A DNA stretch of 64,000 nt from Streptomyces klenkii (GCF_003626645.1 NZ_RBAM01000009.1:1-64000), one strand, 5' to 3'. Positions 41,725-50,503 are shown, counted from the first letter of the stretch. The notes: generated by a model not told the origin, from the letters alone. A program made the numbers and translations.

Positions 41725-42360
41725 GGGCCCGCCCGGCAGGTCGCCCGAGGAGGCGAGCCGGCCCCACAGCAGGTCCGCGAGGTGCCGTACGAGGTGCTCG
41801 CGCGGGAACGGGCGCTCGCGCAGCCACCAGTCGCCGGCCGCGTGCATCATGCCCACGATGCCGTGGCCCCAGGTGCGGGCCAGCTCGTCGCTGCCCGGGC
41901 CGAGATCGACGCGCTCGGATATCACCTGGGCGAGCTCCTCGCCCATCCGCCGCAGCAGGGGCGCCGAGTGCCGCCCCACGTCGAAGCCGCCCTCGGAGGG
42001 CTGGCCCTCGTCAGCGGGGTGCATCAGGAAGCGGTAGACCTGCGGCCGGGCCTCTATGGCCGCGAGGTAGCTGTCCAGGGTCCGCTCGACGCGGTCGCGG
42101 CGGTCGGCCGGGGCGTCCAGCGCGGCCCGCAGCCCCACGAGCAGCGCGTCGGTGTGCCGGGCGGCCAGGGCGCGGTAGAGGCCGCCCTTGTCGCCGAAGT
42201 GCCGGTAGAGGATCGGCTTGGTGATGCCCGCCTCGGCGGCGATCGCGTTCATCGAGGCCCCCGGCCCCTCCCGCAGCACCACCCGGTCCGCGGCCTCGAG
42301 CAGCTCCTGACGGCGGCGCTCCGCCGCGTGCTGCTGGTCCTCCCGCTGACTGGTTTCCAT
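41716..42360 (-). CDS. TetR-family regulator divergent from acyl-CoA dehydrogenase
   Basis: The 214-residue product has a TetR domain near residues 13-62 ('AERRRQELLEAADRVVLREGPGASMNAIAAEAGITKPILYRHFGDKGGLYRAL') and the C-terminal domain seen with 'YRFLMHP', 'ERVDLGPGSDELARTWGHGIVGMMHAAGDWWLRE'. It likely controls fatty-acid breakdown genes through the TACCG-N2-CGGTA site in the promoter of the divergent dehydrogenase gene (42456-42467), a site type shared by several actinobacterial FadR-like TetR proteins. The stop codon lies within a tandem repeat. Confidence 0.87.
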   Translation of the reverse strand: METSQREDQQHAAERRRQELLEAADRVVLREGPGASMNAIAAEAGITKPILYRHFGDKGGLYRALAARHTDALLVGLRAALDAPADRRDRVERTLDSYLAAIEARPQVYRFLMHPADEGQPSEGGFDVGRHSAPLLRRMGEELAQVISERVDLGPGSDELARTWGHGIVGMMHAAGDWWLRERPFPREHLVRHLADLLWGRLASSGDLPGGPGF

Positions 42361-42445
42361 ATGACCTGCCTCCCCGCCCCTGTGAATCGTGATGCCTGCG
42401 CAACGTAACACCCGCTCCACCCAGCGAATCCGGGAGGCGGGACGG

Positions 42446-42490
42446 TTGACACTACTACCGGTCGGTAACATACTCGCGTTACCGCGAGTA
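42446..42490 (+). promoter_or_regulatory. Promoter with operators upstream of acyl-CoA dehydrogenase
   Basis: TTGACA (42446-42451) and CATACT (42469-42474) with a 17-bp spacer form a good sigma-70-type promoter, rare for this DNA. The palindrome TACCGGTCGGTA (42456-42467) sits inside the spacer, where a bound repressor would block polymerase. A second perfect repeat TACTCGCG-N4-CGCGAGTA (42471-42490) overlaps the -10 box and start region. Confidence 0.7.
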
Positions 42491-42517
42491 ATGCCGTGCC
42501 TAGGGGTGGGAGGCCGC

Positions 42518-43744
42518 GTGGCCGAGTTCACGATGGAGCTCAACGAGGACCAGCGGGGGGTGCGCGACTGGATCCACGGCTTCGCCGCCGAGGTGATGCG
42601 CCCGGCCGCCGCCGAGTGGGACGAGCGCGAGGAATTCCCCTGGCCGGTCGTCCAGGAAGCGGCCCGCATCGGCCTCTACTCCCTCGACTTCTACGCCCAG
42701 CAGTTCTTCGACCCCACCGGCCTCGGCGTCCCCATGGCCATGGAGGAGCTCTTCTGGGGCGACGCCGGCCTCGGCCTCGCCATCTCCGGCACCGGCCTCG
42801 CCGCCATCGGCGTCCTCACCAACGGCACCGAGGAACAGATCGGCACCTGGCTCCCGCAGATGTACGGCGACGCCGACGACGTGAAGATCGCCGCCTTCTG
42901 CTCCTCCGAGCCCGACGCGGGCTCCGACGTCTCCGCCATGCGGACCCGTGCCGTCTACGACGAGGCCAAGGACGAATGGGTCCTCAACGGCACGAAGACC
43001 TGGGCGACGAACGGCGGCATCGCGAACGTGCACGTCGTCGTCGCGGTCGTCGACCCCGGGCTGGGTGCGCGCGGCCACGCCTCCTTCATCGTGCCGCCGG
43101 GCACGCCGGGGCTCTCCCAGGGCCAGAAGTTCAAGAAGCACGGCATCCGTGCCTCGCACACCGCCGAGGTCGTCCTCGACGGCGTGCGCCTGCCCGGCCA
43201 CTGCCTCCTCGGCGGCAAGGACAAGCTGGACGAGCGCCTGGCCCGCGCCCGCGAGCGCGCCCGCACCGGCGGATCTCGTACGCACAACGCCGCCATGGCC
43301 ACGTTCGAGGCGTCCCGCCCGACCGTCGGCGCGCAGGCCGTCGGCATCGCCCGCGCCGCGTACGAGGTGGCGCTCGACTACGCCCAGACGCGCGTCCAGT
43401 TCGGCCGCCCCATCATCGACAACCAGGGCGTCGCCTTCCAGCTCGCCGACATGCGCACCCGCATCGACGCCGCCCGGCTGCTGGTGTGGCGCGCGTCCTG
43501 GATGGCGACGGCGGGCAAGCCCTTCACATCGGCGGAGGGCTCGATGTCCAAGCTCTTCGCGGGCGAGACGGCGAAGGCGGTCACGGCCCAGGCGATGCAG
43601 ATCCTGGGCGGGAACGGCTACACGCGGGAGTACCCGGTGGAGCGGATGCACAGGGATGCCGCTATTTACACCATTTTTGAGGGCACCAGCGAGATCCAGC
43701 GGCTGGTGATCGCCCGTACGATCTCGGACGTACCGATCCGCTGA
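42518..43744 (+). CDS. Acyl-CoA dehydrogenase
   Basis: The 408-residue flavoenzyme has an N-terminal helical lid ('FTMELNEDQRGVRDWIHGFAAEVMRPAAAEWDE'), 'AAFCSSEPDAGSDVSAMRTRA' and 'WVLNGTKTWATNGGIANV' (FAD/acyl-CoA motifs), and 'YAQTRVQFGRPIIDNQGVAFQLADM', 'QILGGNGYTREYPVERMHRDAAIYTIFEGTSEIQRLVIAR' with the catalytic Glu near 'FEGTSE'. It oxidises acyl-CoA to enoyl-CoA in beta-oxidation or a related route. GTG 42518 follows GGGTGGGAGG; ATG 42533 is a shorter option. It is controlled by the divergent TetR, judging by the operator in its promoter. Confidence 0.93.
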   Translation: MAEFTMELNEDQRGVRDWIHGFAAEVMRPAAAEWDEREEFPWPVVQEAARIGLYSLDFYAQQFFDPTGLGVPMAMEELFWGDAGLGLAISGTGLAAIGVLTNGTEEQIGTWLPQMYGDADDVKIAAFCSSEPDAGSDVSAMRTRAVYDEAKDEWVLNGTKTWATNGGIANVHVVVAVVDPGLGARGHASFIVPPGTPGLSQGQKFKKHGIRASHTAEVVLDGVRLPGHCLLGGKDKLDERLARARERARTGGSRTHNAAMATFEASRPTVGAQAVGIARAAYEVALDYAQTRVQFGRPIIDNQGVAFQLADMRTRIDAARLLVWRASWMATAGKPFTSAEGSMSKLFAGETAKAVTAQAMQILGGNGYTREYPVERMHRDAAIYTIFEGTSEIQRLVIARTISDVPIR

Positions 43745-43757
43745 GCCGACCGGGGGC

Positions 43758-44165
43758 GTGGGCGTGCTGCACCATCTGGAACTTTGGGTACCGGATCTGG
43801 AACGGGCCGAGAAGAGTTTCGGCTGGCTCCTCGGCGCCCTCGGCTGCACGCCCTACCAGCACTGGGAGCACGGCCGCAGCTGGCGGCAGGGCGCCTTCTA
43901 CGTCGTCGTCGAGCAGTCCCCGGCCCTGACCGCCGGCCGGCACGAGCGGTGCCGGCCGGGCCTCAACCACGTCGCCTTCGCGGTGGAGAGCCGCGCCGCC
44001 GTCGACGCCCTGGTGGCCGAGGCACCCGCGCACGGCTGGCGCCTGCTCTTCCCCGACCGGCACCCGTACGCGGGCGGGCCCGGCCATTACGCCGCCTACC
44101 TGGAGAACGAGGACGGCTTCGAAGTCGAGCTCGTCGCCGTGGCGGCGGCGGGCGACGGCGGCTGA
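43758..44165 (+). CDS. VOC-superfamily (glyoxalase-fold) protein
   Basis: The 135-residue product has the paired beta-alpha-beta3 VOC layout: 'VLHHLELWVPDLERAEKSFGWLLGALG', 'FYVVVEQSP', 'GLNHVAFAVESRAAVDALVAEAPAHGW', 'GHYAAYLENEDGFEVELV'. His and Glu at the usual metal positions are present. It may be a glyoxalase, dioxygenase or resistance protein; no substrate can be given. GTG 43758 lies 13 bp after the acyl-CoA dehydrogenase, so the two are probably one transcript. Confidence 0.82.
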   Translation: MGVLHHLELWVPDLERAEKSFGWLLGALGCTPYQHWEHGRSWRQGAFYVVVEQSPALTAGRHERCRPGLNHVAFAVESRAAVDALVAEAPAHGWRLLFPDRHPYAGGPGHYAAYLENEDGFEVELVAVAAAGDGG

Positions 44166-44324
44166 CGGCCGCGAGCCCCCGGCGGCTTCCCGCCGATCCT
44201 TCCCGGCGACCTTTCACGACGATCTTTCACGGCGCACCGAAATTTTTCTGTTATCCGCCGCGCGAGCCCAGGTCTCCCCTTACGTAGGCCGCCACCCCGG
44301 CGGCGGAGAAAGGGTGCGCGGAAC

Positions 44325-45995
44325 GTGAACTTGGACAGCACGGCCGGTGTGGTCGAAGCAGCGCGCAGCGGAGACCGCGCCGCGCAGGGCGAGCTGGTCG
44401 CCGCCTGCCTGCCACTGGTCTACAACATCGTCGGCCGGGCCCTGAACGGCCACGCGGACGTCGACGACGTCGTGCAGGAGACCATGATCCGGATGGTCGG
44501 CGGCCTGCGCGGGCTGCGCGACCCCGAGGGCTTCCGGTCGTGGCTCGTCGCGATCACGATGAACCAGATACGCAGCCACTGGCGCAAGGAGCTCAAGGAC
44601 CGCAAGGACGCCCCCGCGGGCGGCCCGCAGGAGGTCGGCGAGGCCGCCGCCCCCGAGCCCGACTTCGTCGAGTGGTCGATCATCCGCCTCGGCCTGCAAG
44701 GCCAGCGCAGGCAGGCCGCCGAGGCCACCCGCTGGCTCGACGGCGACGACCAGGTCGTCATGTCGCTGTGGTGGCTGGAGGCCGCGGGCGAGCTGAGCCG
44801 CGCCGAGGTCGCCGCGGCCCTGGGCCGCTCACCGCAGTACACCGCCGTCCGCGTCCAGCGCACCAAGGCGCAGCTGGAGACCGCCCGCGTCGTCGTCCGC
44901 GCCCTCGCCGCGGCTCCGCGCTGCCCCGAGCTCGCGGCCGTCCTCGGGGGCTGGGACGGGGCGCCGGGCCCGCTGTGGCGCAAGCGCATCGCCCGGCACG
45001 CGCGCGGCTGCTCCGACTGCGGCGGGCACTGGTCCGCGCTGGTGCCCGCGGAAGGCCTGCTGGCGGGCCTCGGGCTGGTCCCCCTCGGGGCCGCCCTGCT
45101 GGGCCGGCTGACCGGGGGCGCGATGGGCGACGCCATGACGGCGTGCGCCGCGGCGGGACCCGGGGAGGGCGGACCGGCGTCCGCGTCCGCCCCGGCCGCC
45201 CCCTCTTCGCACGGCGACGGCGCGCGCCTGGCCCGCCGGGCCGTCGTCGCCGGTGTCGTCGCCCTCGTCGTGGCCGGCGCCCTGGGCGGCGGACCGCAGC
45301 TCTTCAGCGCCGCCCCCGAGAGCGCGGCTCCGAAGTCTTCCGGCGGCCCCGTCGAGATCGTTCCGGTCACCGCCGGCGGCCCCACGCCGACCGTGCCGGA
45401 GCGCACCGACGCCACGCCCGTCGGCCGCTCCGAGACCGACGGGCGGGCTCCCGTACGCGAATCCGCCGCTCCCGTACCGCAGGCCCCGGCCGCCACCCCG
45501 GCCCCGGCCCCGGACAAGAGCCCGGCCGCGGAGAAGCCCCCCGCCCGGACCGGCGCGCCCTCCGAGCCGAGCCGGAAGCCCGCCGCGGAGACGTCACCCC
45601 GGCACACCCCGCCGCCCGCTCCGGGAACGGACCTCGCGCAAGAGGTCGTCCGCATCGTCAACACCGAGCGTGCCAAGGCGGGCTGCGGCCCCGTCCGGCG
45701 CAGCGCCGAACTGGCCGCCTTCGCCCAGCGCCGCACCGAGGACACGGCGCAGCACACCCCGCTGAACCAGTGGTCCGCGTTCGCCCGCGGCATCGCCGTG
45801 CCCGGCCACCGCTGGAGCGCGTACGGGGTCAACGCCACCACCGGCCACGGCAGCGCCTCCGCGGTCGTGACCGCCTGGATGAACGACCCCGGGCAGCGCC
45901 GGACCGTCCTCAACTGCGCCTACACCGAGATCGGCATCGGCTTCACCGTCACCTACGACGGCCCGCGCTGGCTCCAGGTCTTCGCCGCGCGCTGA
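44325..45995 (+). CDS. Membrane sigma-factor fusion: sigma-70 regions, ZAS-like motif, TM helix, CAP domain
   Basis: The 556-residue product begins as an ECF-type sigma factor: region 2 at about 27-88 ('LVYNIVGRALNGHADVDDVVQETMIRMVGGL', 'FRSWLVAITMNQIRSHWR') and region 4 at about 137-190 ('ELSRAEVAAALGRSPQYTAVRVQRTKAQLE'). Residues 225-232 read HARGCSDC, an HX3CX2C motif as in zinc-binding anti-sigma domains. A membrane helix follows at about 303-321, then about 110 Pro/Ala-rich residues and a CAP/SCP domain (436-556: 'EVVRIVNTERAKAGCGPVRRSAELAAFAQRR', 'ASAVVTAWMNDPGQRRTVLNCAYTEIGIGF'). It should span the membrane with the sigma part inside. The start is GTG. Confidence 0.85.
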   Translation: MNLDSTAGVVEAARSGDRAAQGELVAACLPLVYNIVGRALNGHADVDDVVQETMIRMVGGLRGLRDPEGFRSWLVAITMNQIRSHWRKELKDRKDAPAGGPQEVGEAAAPEPDFVEWSIIRLGLQGQRRQAAEATRWLDGDDQVVMSLWWLEAAGELSRAEVAAALGRSPQYTAVRVQRTKAQLETARVVVRALAAAPRCPELAAVLGGWDGAPGPLWRKRIARHARGCSDCGGHWSALVPAEGLLAGLGLVPLGAALLGRLTGGAMGDAMTACAAAGPGEGGPASASAPAAPSSHGDGARLARRAVVAGVVALVVAGALGGGPQLFSAAPESAAPKSSGGPVEIVPVTAGGPTPTVPERTDATPVGRSETDGRAPVRESAAPVPQAPAATPAPAPDKSPAAEKPPARTGAPSEPSRKPAAETSPRHTPPPAPGTDLAQEVVRIVNTERAKAGCGPVRRSAELAAFAQRRTEDTAQHTPLNQWSAFARGIAVPGHRWSAYGVNATTGHGSASAVVTAWMNDPGQRRTVLNCAYTEIGIGFTVTYDGPRWLQVFAAR

Positions 45996-46100
45996 CCCGC
46001 CGCCGTCCCCTCAGCCACCCCACTCCGCCGGGCGGGCCACCGCGCCGCGCCCGGCCGTCCATAACCCCCCACCGGAAACCCCCCACCGAAGGGAACTCCC

Positions 46101-48140
46101 TTGCCACGCAAACACAGCCACCGCCGCAGCAGAACCGGCCGCCGCGTGATACTCACGGCGGCCGCAGCCGCCGGCATCACCTTCGGCGTCATCAGCGCCG
46201 GATCCGCGACCACGGGCGGCGGCGCCCCGCAGACCGGGGCGGCGAGCGCCCCCTCCGCCGAGCCCGTCCACAAGAAGCCGCCCGCCCCGCTCACCTCGAC
46301 GCCCAAGGCCGACAAGCGCCGCGGCCTCGTCTACGAGGGCCTCAAGCCCGCCCCCAAGGGCGACCGCTGCGTCGGCGTCTACAGCGTCTCCCGGGCCGGC
46401 CTGTGCACCCACGGCCCGGACGCCCCGCCCAAGGGCATCGACATCACCAAGGACACCCCGCCCGCGGCCAAAGGCACCGCCGAGCCGGCGTCCCTGACCG
46501 GCGACGGCGAGCAGGCCCCCTCGGCCACCGAGGCCCTGCGCGGCGCACCGGCCGTGATCGACGCCCGCAAGGGCGGCGTCGCGGCCTCGCCCGCCGCCCC
46601 CGGCTCGCCCGGCACCCCGCAGGCGCCGGCGTCCGGCTCCAAGGTCGTCTGCGACGGCGACGGCACCACCGGCAACCGCGTCCAGGTGCTGTACGTGCAC
46701 GCCCCCGGCCGCGACCGGTTCGGCCAGTACGCGGCCTCCTTCAAGCAGTGGGCGGCCGAGACCGACGTCATCTACAACGCCAGCGCCGAGGAGACCGGCG
46801 GAGAGCGCCACGTCCGCTACGTCACCGAGGCCGACTGCACCGTCTCCGTCCTGGACGTCGAGGTCTCCGCGGGTGACCTCCAGGAGTTCGGGGCGATGAA
46901 CAACGCCTTGGCCGCCAAGGGCTTCAACCGCCGCGACCGCAAGTACATGGTCTTCGCGGACGCCCAGGTCTACTGCGGCATCGGCACCTTCAACGGCGAC
47001 GAGCGCCCCGGCCAGGACAACCTCAGCAACTTCGGCCCCTCCTACGGGCGCACGGACTCCGGTTGCTGGGGCGGCAGCACCCCCGCCCACGAGCTCGGCC
47101 ACAACCTCGGCGCGGTCAACAACAGCGCCCCGCACACCAGCAAGGCCGCGCACTGCGTCGACGAGTGGGACATCATGTGCTACTCCGACGCCCCGTACTA
47201 CCCGAAGATGCAGACCATCTGCCCCGACCGGGCCAACGACAACCGCCTGGACTGCGGCCACGACGACTACTTCCACACCAACCCCAAGCCGGGCAGCTAC
47301 CTCGCCACCCACTGGAACATCGCGAACAACCGCTTCCTGATGGCCGACGGCGGCACCACGAACCCCGACCCCGGCCCCACGCCGACCCGCACCCCCGGCC
47401 CGACCCGTACCCCTGATCCGACGCGGCCGCCGGTGACCGGACCCGACGCCCAGGTCAGCCAGATCACCCCGAACTCCGCCGTCGTCAGCTGGCCGAAGGT
47501 CCCCTCGGCAGCCGGATACGACCTGCTGGTCGACGGGAAGAAGACGGCCGACGTCAAGGACACCGTCGTCCGCCTCACCAACCTCACGCCGGGCACCGCC
47601 TACAAGGTCGCCGTCGCCGCGCGCGGCACTGACGGCAAGGCCTCCGCGCCCGGCCGCGCCGCGGCCTTCCGCACTCTCCCCACGGACGGCGGCTCCCCGA
47701 CCCGCCCGGGCACCGCGTACGTGATGGTCAACGGCCTCACCGGCCAGGCCGTCGACCTGTGGGGCGGCTCGGCCGCGGACGGCACCGTCGCCATCGCCTA
47801 CCAGCGGCACGGCTACGCCAACCAGCAGTGGTCCTTCGAGAACGCCGGCGGCGGCGCGCTGCGCGTGAAGTCGGCCCAGAGCGGCAAGTGCCTCGAACTG
47901 GGCGGCGGCGGACAGGCCGCGGCCGGCCAGTACGTCGCCCAGCGGCCGTGCCGGGACACGGCCGCACAGAAGTGGCGGTTGAACGCCTCCGGCGGCGGGG
48001 CGTACGTCCTCCAGCCTGAGGGCTCCTCCCTGGTGCTTGGCATCAGCAAGCGCTGGTACTACGGCGGCTGGCTGCTCGAACTCCAGCAGAAGAACGGCCA
48101 GGGCTACCAGAACTGGACCCTGGCGAAGGCCGCTTCCTGA
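46101..48140 (+). CDS. Secreted metalloprotease-like protein with FN3 and ricin-B-like domains
   Basis: The 679-residue product has a signal peptide (about 1-35) and a disordered pro-region. A metzincin-like zinc domain (about 180-420) contains 'GGSTPAHELGHNLGAVNNSAPHTSKAAHC' and 'EWDIMCYSDAPYYPKM' (Met-turn-like). A Thr/Pro linker (TPTRTPGPTRTPDPT), an FN3 domain ('AQVSQITPNSAVVSWPKV...LTPGTAYKVAVAARGTDG') and a ricin-B/beta-trefoil-like end ('GLTGQAVDLWGGSAADGTV', 'SGKCLELGGGGQAAAGQYVAQRPC', 'QKWRLNASGGGAYVL') follow. HELGH is followed by Asn where the third metzincin ligand usually is His. The start is TTG 46101 after GAAGGGA. The 105-bp gap to the sigma gene shows no clear promoter. Confidence 0.85.
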   Translation: MPRKHSHRRSRTGRRVILTAAAAAGITFGVISAGSATTGGGAPQTGAASAPSAEPVHKKPPAPLTSTPKADKRRGLVYEGLKPAPKGDRCVGVYSVSRAGLCTHGPDAPPKGIDITKDTPPAAKGTAEPASLTGDGEQAPSATEALRGAPAVIDARKGGVAASPAAPGSPGTPQAPASGSKVVCDGDGTTGNRVQVLYVHAPGRDRFGQYAASFKQWAAETDVIYNASAEETGGERHVRYVTEADCTVSVLDVEVSAGDLQEFGAMNNALAAKGFNRRDRKYMVFADAQVYCGIGTFNGDERPGQDNLSNFGPSYGRTDSGCWGGSTPAHELGHNLGAVNNSAPHTSKAAHCVDEWDIMCYSDAPYYPKMQTICPDRANDNRLDCGHDDYFHTNPKPGSYLATHWNIANNRFLMADGGTTNPDPGPTPTRTPGPTRTPDPTRPPVTGPDAQVSQITPNSAVVSWPKVPSAAGYDLLVDGKKTADVKDTVVRLTNLTPGTAYKVAVAARGTDGKASAPGRAAAFRTLPTDGGSPTRPGTAYVMVNGLTGQAVDLWGGSAADGTVAIAYQRHGYANQQWSFENAGGGALRVKSAQSGKCLELGGGGQAAAGQYVAQRPCRDTAAQKWRLNASGGGAYVLQPEGSSLVLGISKRWYYGGWLLELQQKNGQGYQNWTLAKAAS

Positions 48141-48191
48141 CGGCTGACTCCTGCTCCTGGCGGCCGCCCCTCGGCGGCCGTCCCCTGATCC

Positions 48192-48239
48192 GGGCCGGCG
48201 ACCGCTGTTCGACATCCCCCCACCGGCGGTCGCCGGCCC
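48192..48239. terminator. 14-bp stem hairpin after the metalloprotease gene
   Basis: GGGCCGGCGACCGC (48192-48205) pairs perfectly with GCGGTCGCCGGCCC (48226-48239) around a 20-base loop, 52 bp after the protease stop. It ends the sigma-protease transcript and separates it from the next gene. Confidence 0.7.
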
Positions 48240-48301
48240 TCCTCTCCCCGGTACTGCTCACACCACCGGAACCCGTCTCTTCCCGCTGGAGGAACGCCGA
48301 G

Positions 48302-48913
48302 ATGAAGCCACGCTCCCTCACCACCCTGGCCCCCGCGCTCGGTTGCGCCGCCGCCCTGCTGGTCCTGGGCACGCCCGGGCCCGCCGCCGCGCACGGCGAC
48401 ACCATCCACTTCACCGTCAGCGGCACGCCGTCGGACGGCCACGTACGGGCCCTCGCGGCCTGGGACAACGACGACGACCCCGTGGACGAGCCGGTCGCCG
48501 GCACGCTGACGGCCACCGGCCGGGACGGCCGCACCCTCGGGCCGTGGCAGCTGGTGGCCGCCGGGGGCGGGAAGGCGGCCTACACCACCCGCGAAGCCCT
48601 GCCGCCCGGTACGTGGAAGGTCGTCGTCCACAGCGGCTTCCCGGACCTCGGCCACGGCGAGGGCACGGTCGACGTGGCGGCTCAGGGCGAAGCCGGCCCC
48701 GCTCCGGCCGCCACGGCACCTCCGGCGGCGCGGTCCGCGCCCTCGCCGGGCCACTCCGCCGGCGCCTCCGCCGCCCCGCGGGAAGCGGCGTCCTCGTCCC
48801 GTACGGGCATTGCCGCCGGTGCCGGCGCGGCGGCCGTCGTGATCGCAGCCGTGGGCGGCGTGCTCCTGTTCCGTGCCCGGCTGTCGAGGAACGGGCGCAC
48901 GGCGTCGGCGTGA
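48302..48913 (+). CDS. Secreted, C-terminally anchored protein of unknown function
   Basis: The 203-residue product has a signal peptide (MKPRSLTTLAPALGCAAALL...AAA), a beta-rich domain starting HGDTIHFTVSG with 'HVRALAAWDNDDDPVDEPVAGTLTATGRDG' and 'LPPGTWKVVVHSGFPDLGHGEGTV', an Ala/Pro/Ser linker and a C-terminal membrane helix ('AAGAGAAAVVIAAVGGVLLFR') with a short basic tail. The order is that of a surface protein held by its C-terminus. The N-terminal His of mature HGD resembles CopC/YtkA-like copper proteins, but no clear Met/His set follows. Function is unknown. Confidence 0.75.
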   Translation: MKPRSLTTLAPALGCAAALLVLGTPGPAAAHGDTIHFTVSGTPSDGHVRALAAWDNDDDPVDEPVAGTLTATGRDGRTLGPWQLVAAGGGKAAYTTREALPPGTWKVVVHSGFPDLGHGEGTVDVAAQGEAGPAPAATAPPAARSAPSPGHSAGASAAPREAASSSRTGIAAGAGAAAVVIAAVGGVLLFRARLSRNGRTASA

Positions 48914-48948
48914 GGTCCGCGCTCACTCACGCCTTTAGGGCGTCACGC

Positions 48949-49926
48949 CTATAGGGCGGCGAGGAAGCCCAGCAGCTCGGCGTTGACCTCGTCGGGGCGC
49001 TCCTGCTGCGTCCAGTGGCCGCAGCCGGGCAGGGTCACGCTGCGGTGCAGGCGCGGCACGTACGTCTCCAGCGACGCCAGCAGCTGCGCGGCACCCGGGA
49101 AGGACCGTACGAGGTCGCGGTCGCCCGCCACGTACAGCGCGGGCACCTCGATGCGGCGGCCCTCGAAGGGCGCGAGGAGCTCCCAGTTGCGGTCGATGTT
49201 GCGGTACCAGTTGAGGCCGCCGGTGAAGGCGCGGTCGCCGTGCCCGGAGTACTCGCGGACGAACGTGGCGATGTCCTCCTCGGTGAGCCACTCCGGCAGC
49301 TCCTTCGGCTCGGGCATCGTGTCGAGGGTCGTGCCGCCCGCCGGGATGACCCACGGGGCCGGCTCCGCGGTGTGCGGGCTGTCGCCCGAGGCGCCCACCA
49401 GGAACCTGCGGAACGTCGACGCCGGATCCCGCACCAACTCCGCGTCGGCGACGCCCGGTTCCTGGAAGTACAGCTGGTAGAACCCGTCGCCGAGCAGGGA
49501 GCGCAGGTGCGGCAGCGGGGCCGCCGGGCCGCGCGGCGCCGGCGGCACGCTCAGGCCGGCCACGCCGCGTACGACGTCGGGCCGCAGCAGCGCCGTCGTC
49601 CAGGCGACCGGCGCGCCCCAGTCGTGCCCGACGAGCACCGCACTGTCCTCGCCGAGGGCGTGGATCAGGCCGATCACGTCACCGGCGAGGTGGAGGACGC
49701 TGTAGGCATCGATGTCGCCGGGCTGTTCACTGCGCGCGTAGCCGCGCTGGTCCGGGGCGACCACCCGGTAGCCGGCGTCGGCCAGGGGCCCGAACTGGTG
49801 CCGCCAGGAGTACCAGCACTCCGGGAAGCCGTGCAGCAGGACGACCAGCGGCCCCCGCCCCTGCTCGGCGACGTGCAGCCTGACTCCGTTGACCTCGACG
49901 AAGCTGTGTCCGATCGAGCCGTCCAT
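48949..49926 (-). CDS. Epoxide-hydrolase-type alpha/beta hydrolase
   Basis: The 325-residue product has 'LVVLLHGFPECWYSWRHQF' (HGFPE oxyanion), 'VVAPDQRGYARSEQPGDI', 'SAVLVGHDWGAPVAWTTAL' (nucleophile Asp of GHDWG), 'YRNIDRNW' (cap Tyr) and 'PALYVAGDRDLVRS', 'LPGCGHWTQQERPDEVNAELLGFL' (His). An Asp nucleophile marks soluble epoxide hydrolases and related dehalogenases. It converts an epoxide to a diol; the natural substrate is unknown. The start ATG 49926 is preceded by CAGGAGG. Confidence 0.9.
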   Translation of the reverse strand: MDGSIGHSFVEVNGVRLHVAEQGRGPLVVLLHGFPECWYSWRHQFGPLADAGYRVVAPDQRGYARSEQPGDIDAYSVLHLAGDVIGLIHALGEDSAVLVGHDWGAPVAWTTALLRPDVVRGVAGLSVPPAPRGPAAPLPHLRSLLGDGFYQLYFQEPGVADAELVRDPASTFRRFLVGASGDSPHTAEPAPWVIPAGGTTLDTMPEPKELPEWLTEEDIATFVREYSGHGDRAFTGGLNWYRNIDRNWELLAPFEGRRIEVPALYVAGDRDLVRSFPGAAQLLASLETYVPRLHRSVTLPGCGHWTQQERPDEVNAELLGFLAAL

Positions 49927-50089
49927 GCCGTCCTCCTGGGTCGTCGCGCCGGCGCGGTCCCCGGCGTGCTCCGTGGCGTACTCATACGATCCGTGGCGTA
50001 CCCAACAGTAGGGGCAACTCGGGGGCGTGGACCCGGCCGGGTGGCGCGTTGCTGTTGCGCGGAGCGCCGGGGTGGGTCATGGGTAGGGC

Positions 50090-50503
50090 ATGAGCGAATA
50101 CGAGCGTTCCCGGACGATGCCCGACCTCCCCGAGCACGTCTTCGACCAGGCGAGCGTCGTCTCCTGGTTCAGCAGCTGGCTCCCGGACGAGCTGCACGTC
50201 CGGCCGGAGGACCCGCCGGCCGTGGCCGTCCACGAGGACCGCACGGGCCTGGACGCGCCCGCGCTGCTCCACGCGGACCGGGAGCGGATGCGGCTGGAGT
50301 GGGGAGCGCTGGAGGGCGGCAGCGGCTACACGGGATGGCTCCAGGTGGCCCCCTACGACACGGGCGCGAGCGAGGTCACCATCCACCTCGCGTTCTCCGA
50401 CCGGCGGCACGACCCGGGGGAGGAGGCCGCGCTCGGTGCCCTCGACCGGAGCCTTGCGCGGCTGGAGGAGCAGGTGCGGCTGCGGGCCGAGAACGCCGGA
50501 TAG
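50090..50503 (+). CDS. Conserved hypothetical protein
   Basis: The 137-residue product reads MSEYERSRTMPDLPEHVFDQ, 'ASVVSWFSSWLPDELHV', 'RMRLEWGALEGGSGYTGWLQVAPYDTGASEVTIHLAFSDR' and ends in a charged helix ('ALDRSLARLEEQVRLRAENAG'). The centre looks like a strand-rich START/SRPBCC-like fold, which is a guess. No signal or membrane segment. Codon use is typical of a real gene. I do not recognise a function. Confidence 0.6.
   Translation: MSEYERSRTMPDLPEHVFDQASVVSWFSSWLPDELHVRPEDPPAVAVHEDRTGLDAPALLHADRERMRLEWGALEGGSGYTGWLQVAPYDTGASEVTIHLAFSDRRHDPGEEAALGALDRSLARLEEQVRLRAENAG

Noticed and set aside
46011..48215. 734-codon minus-strand frame across the metalloprotease gene
   Set aside because: Low-complexity Gly/Val/Ala/Arg composition, no signal or domain; antisense artefact of GC bias.
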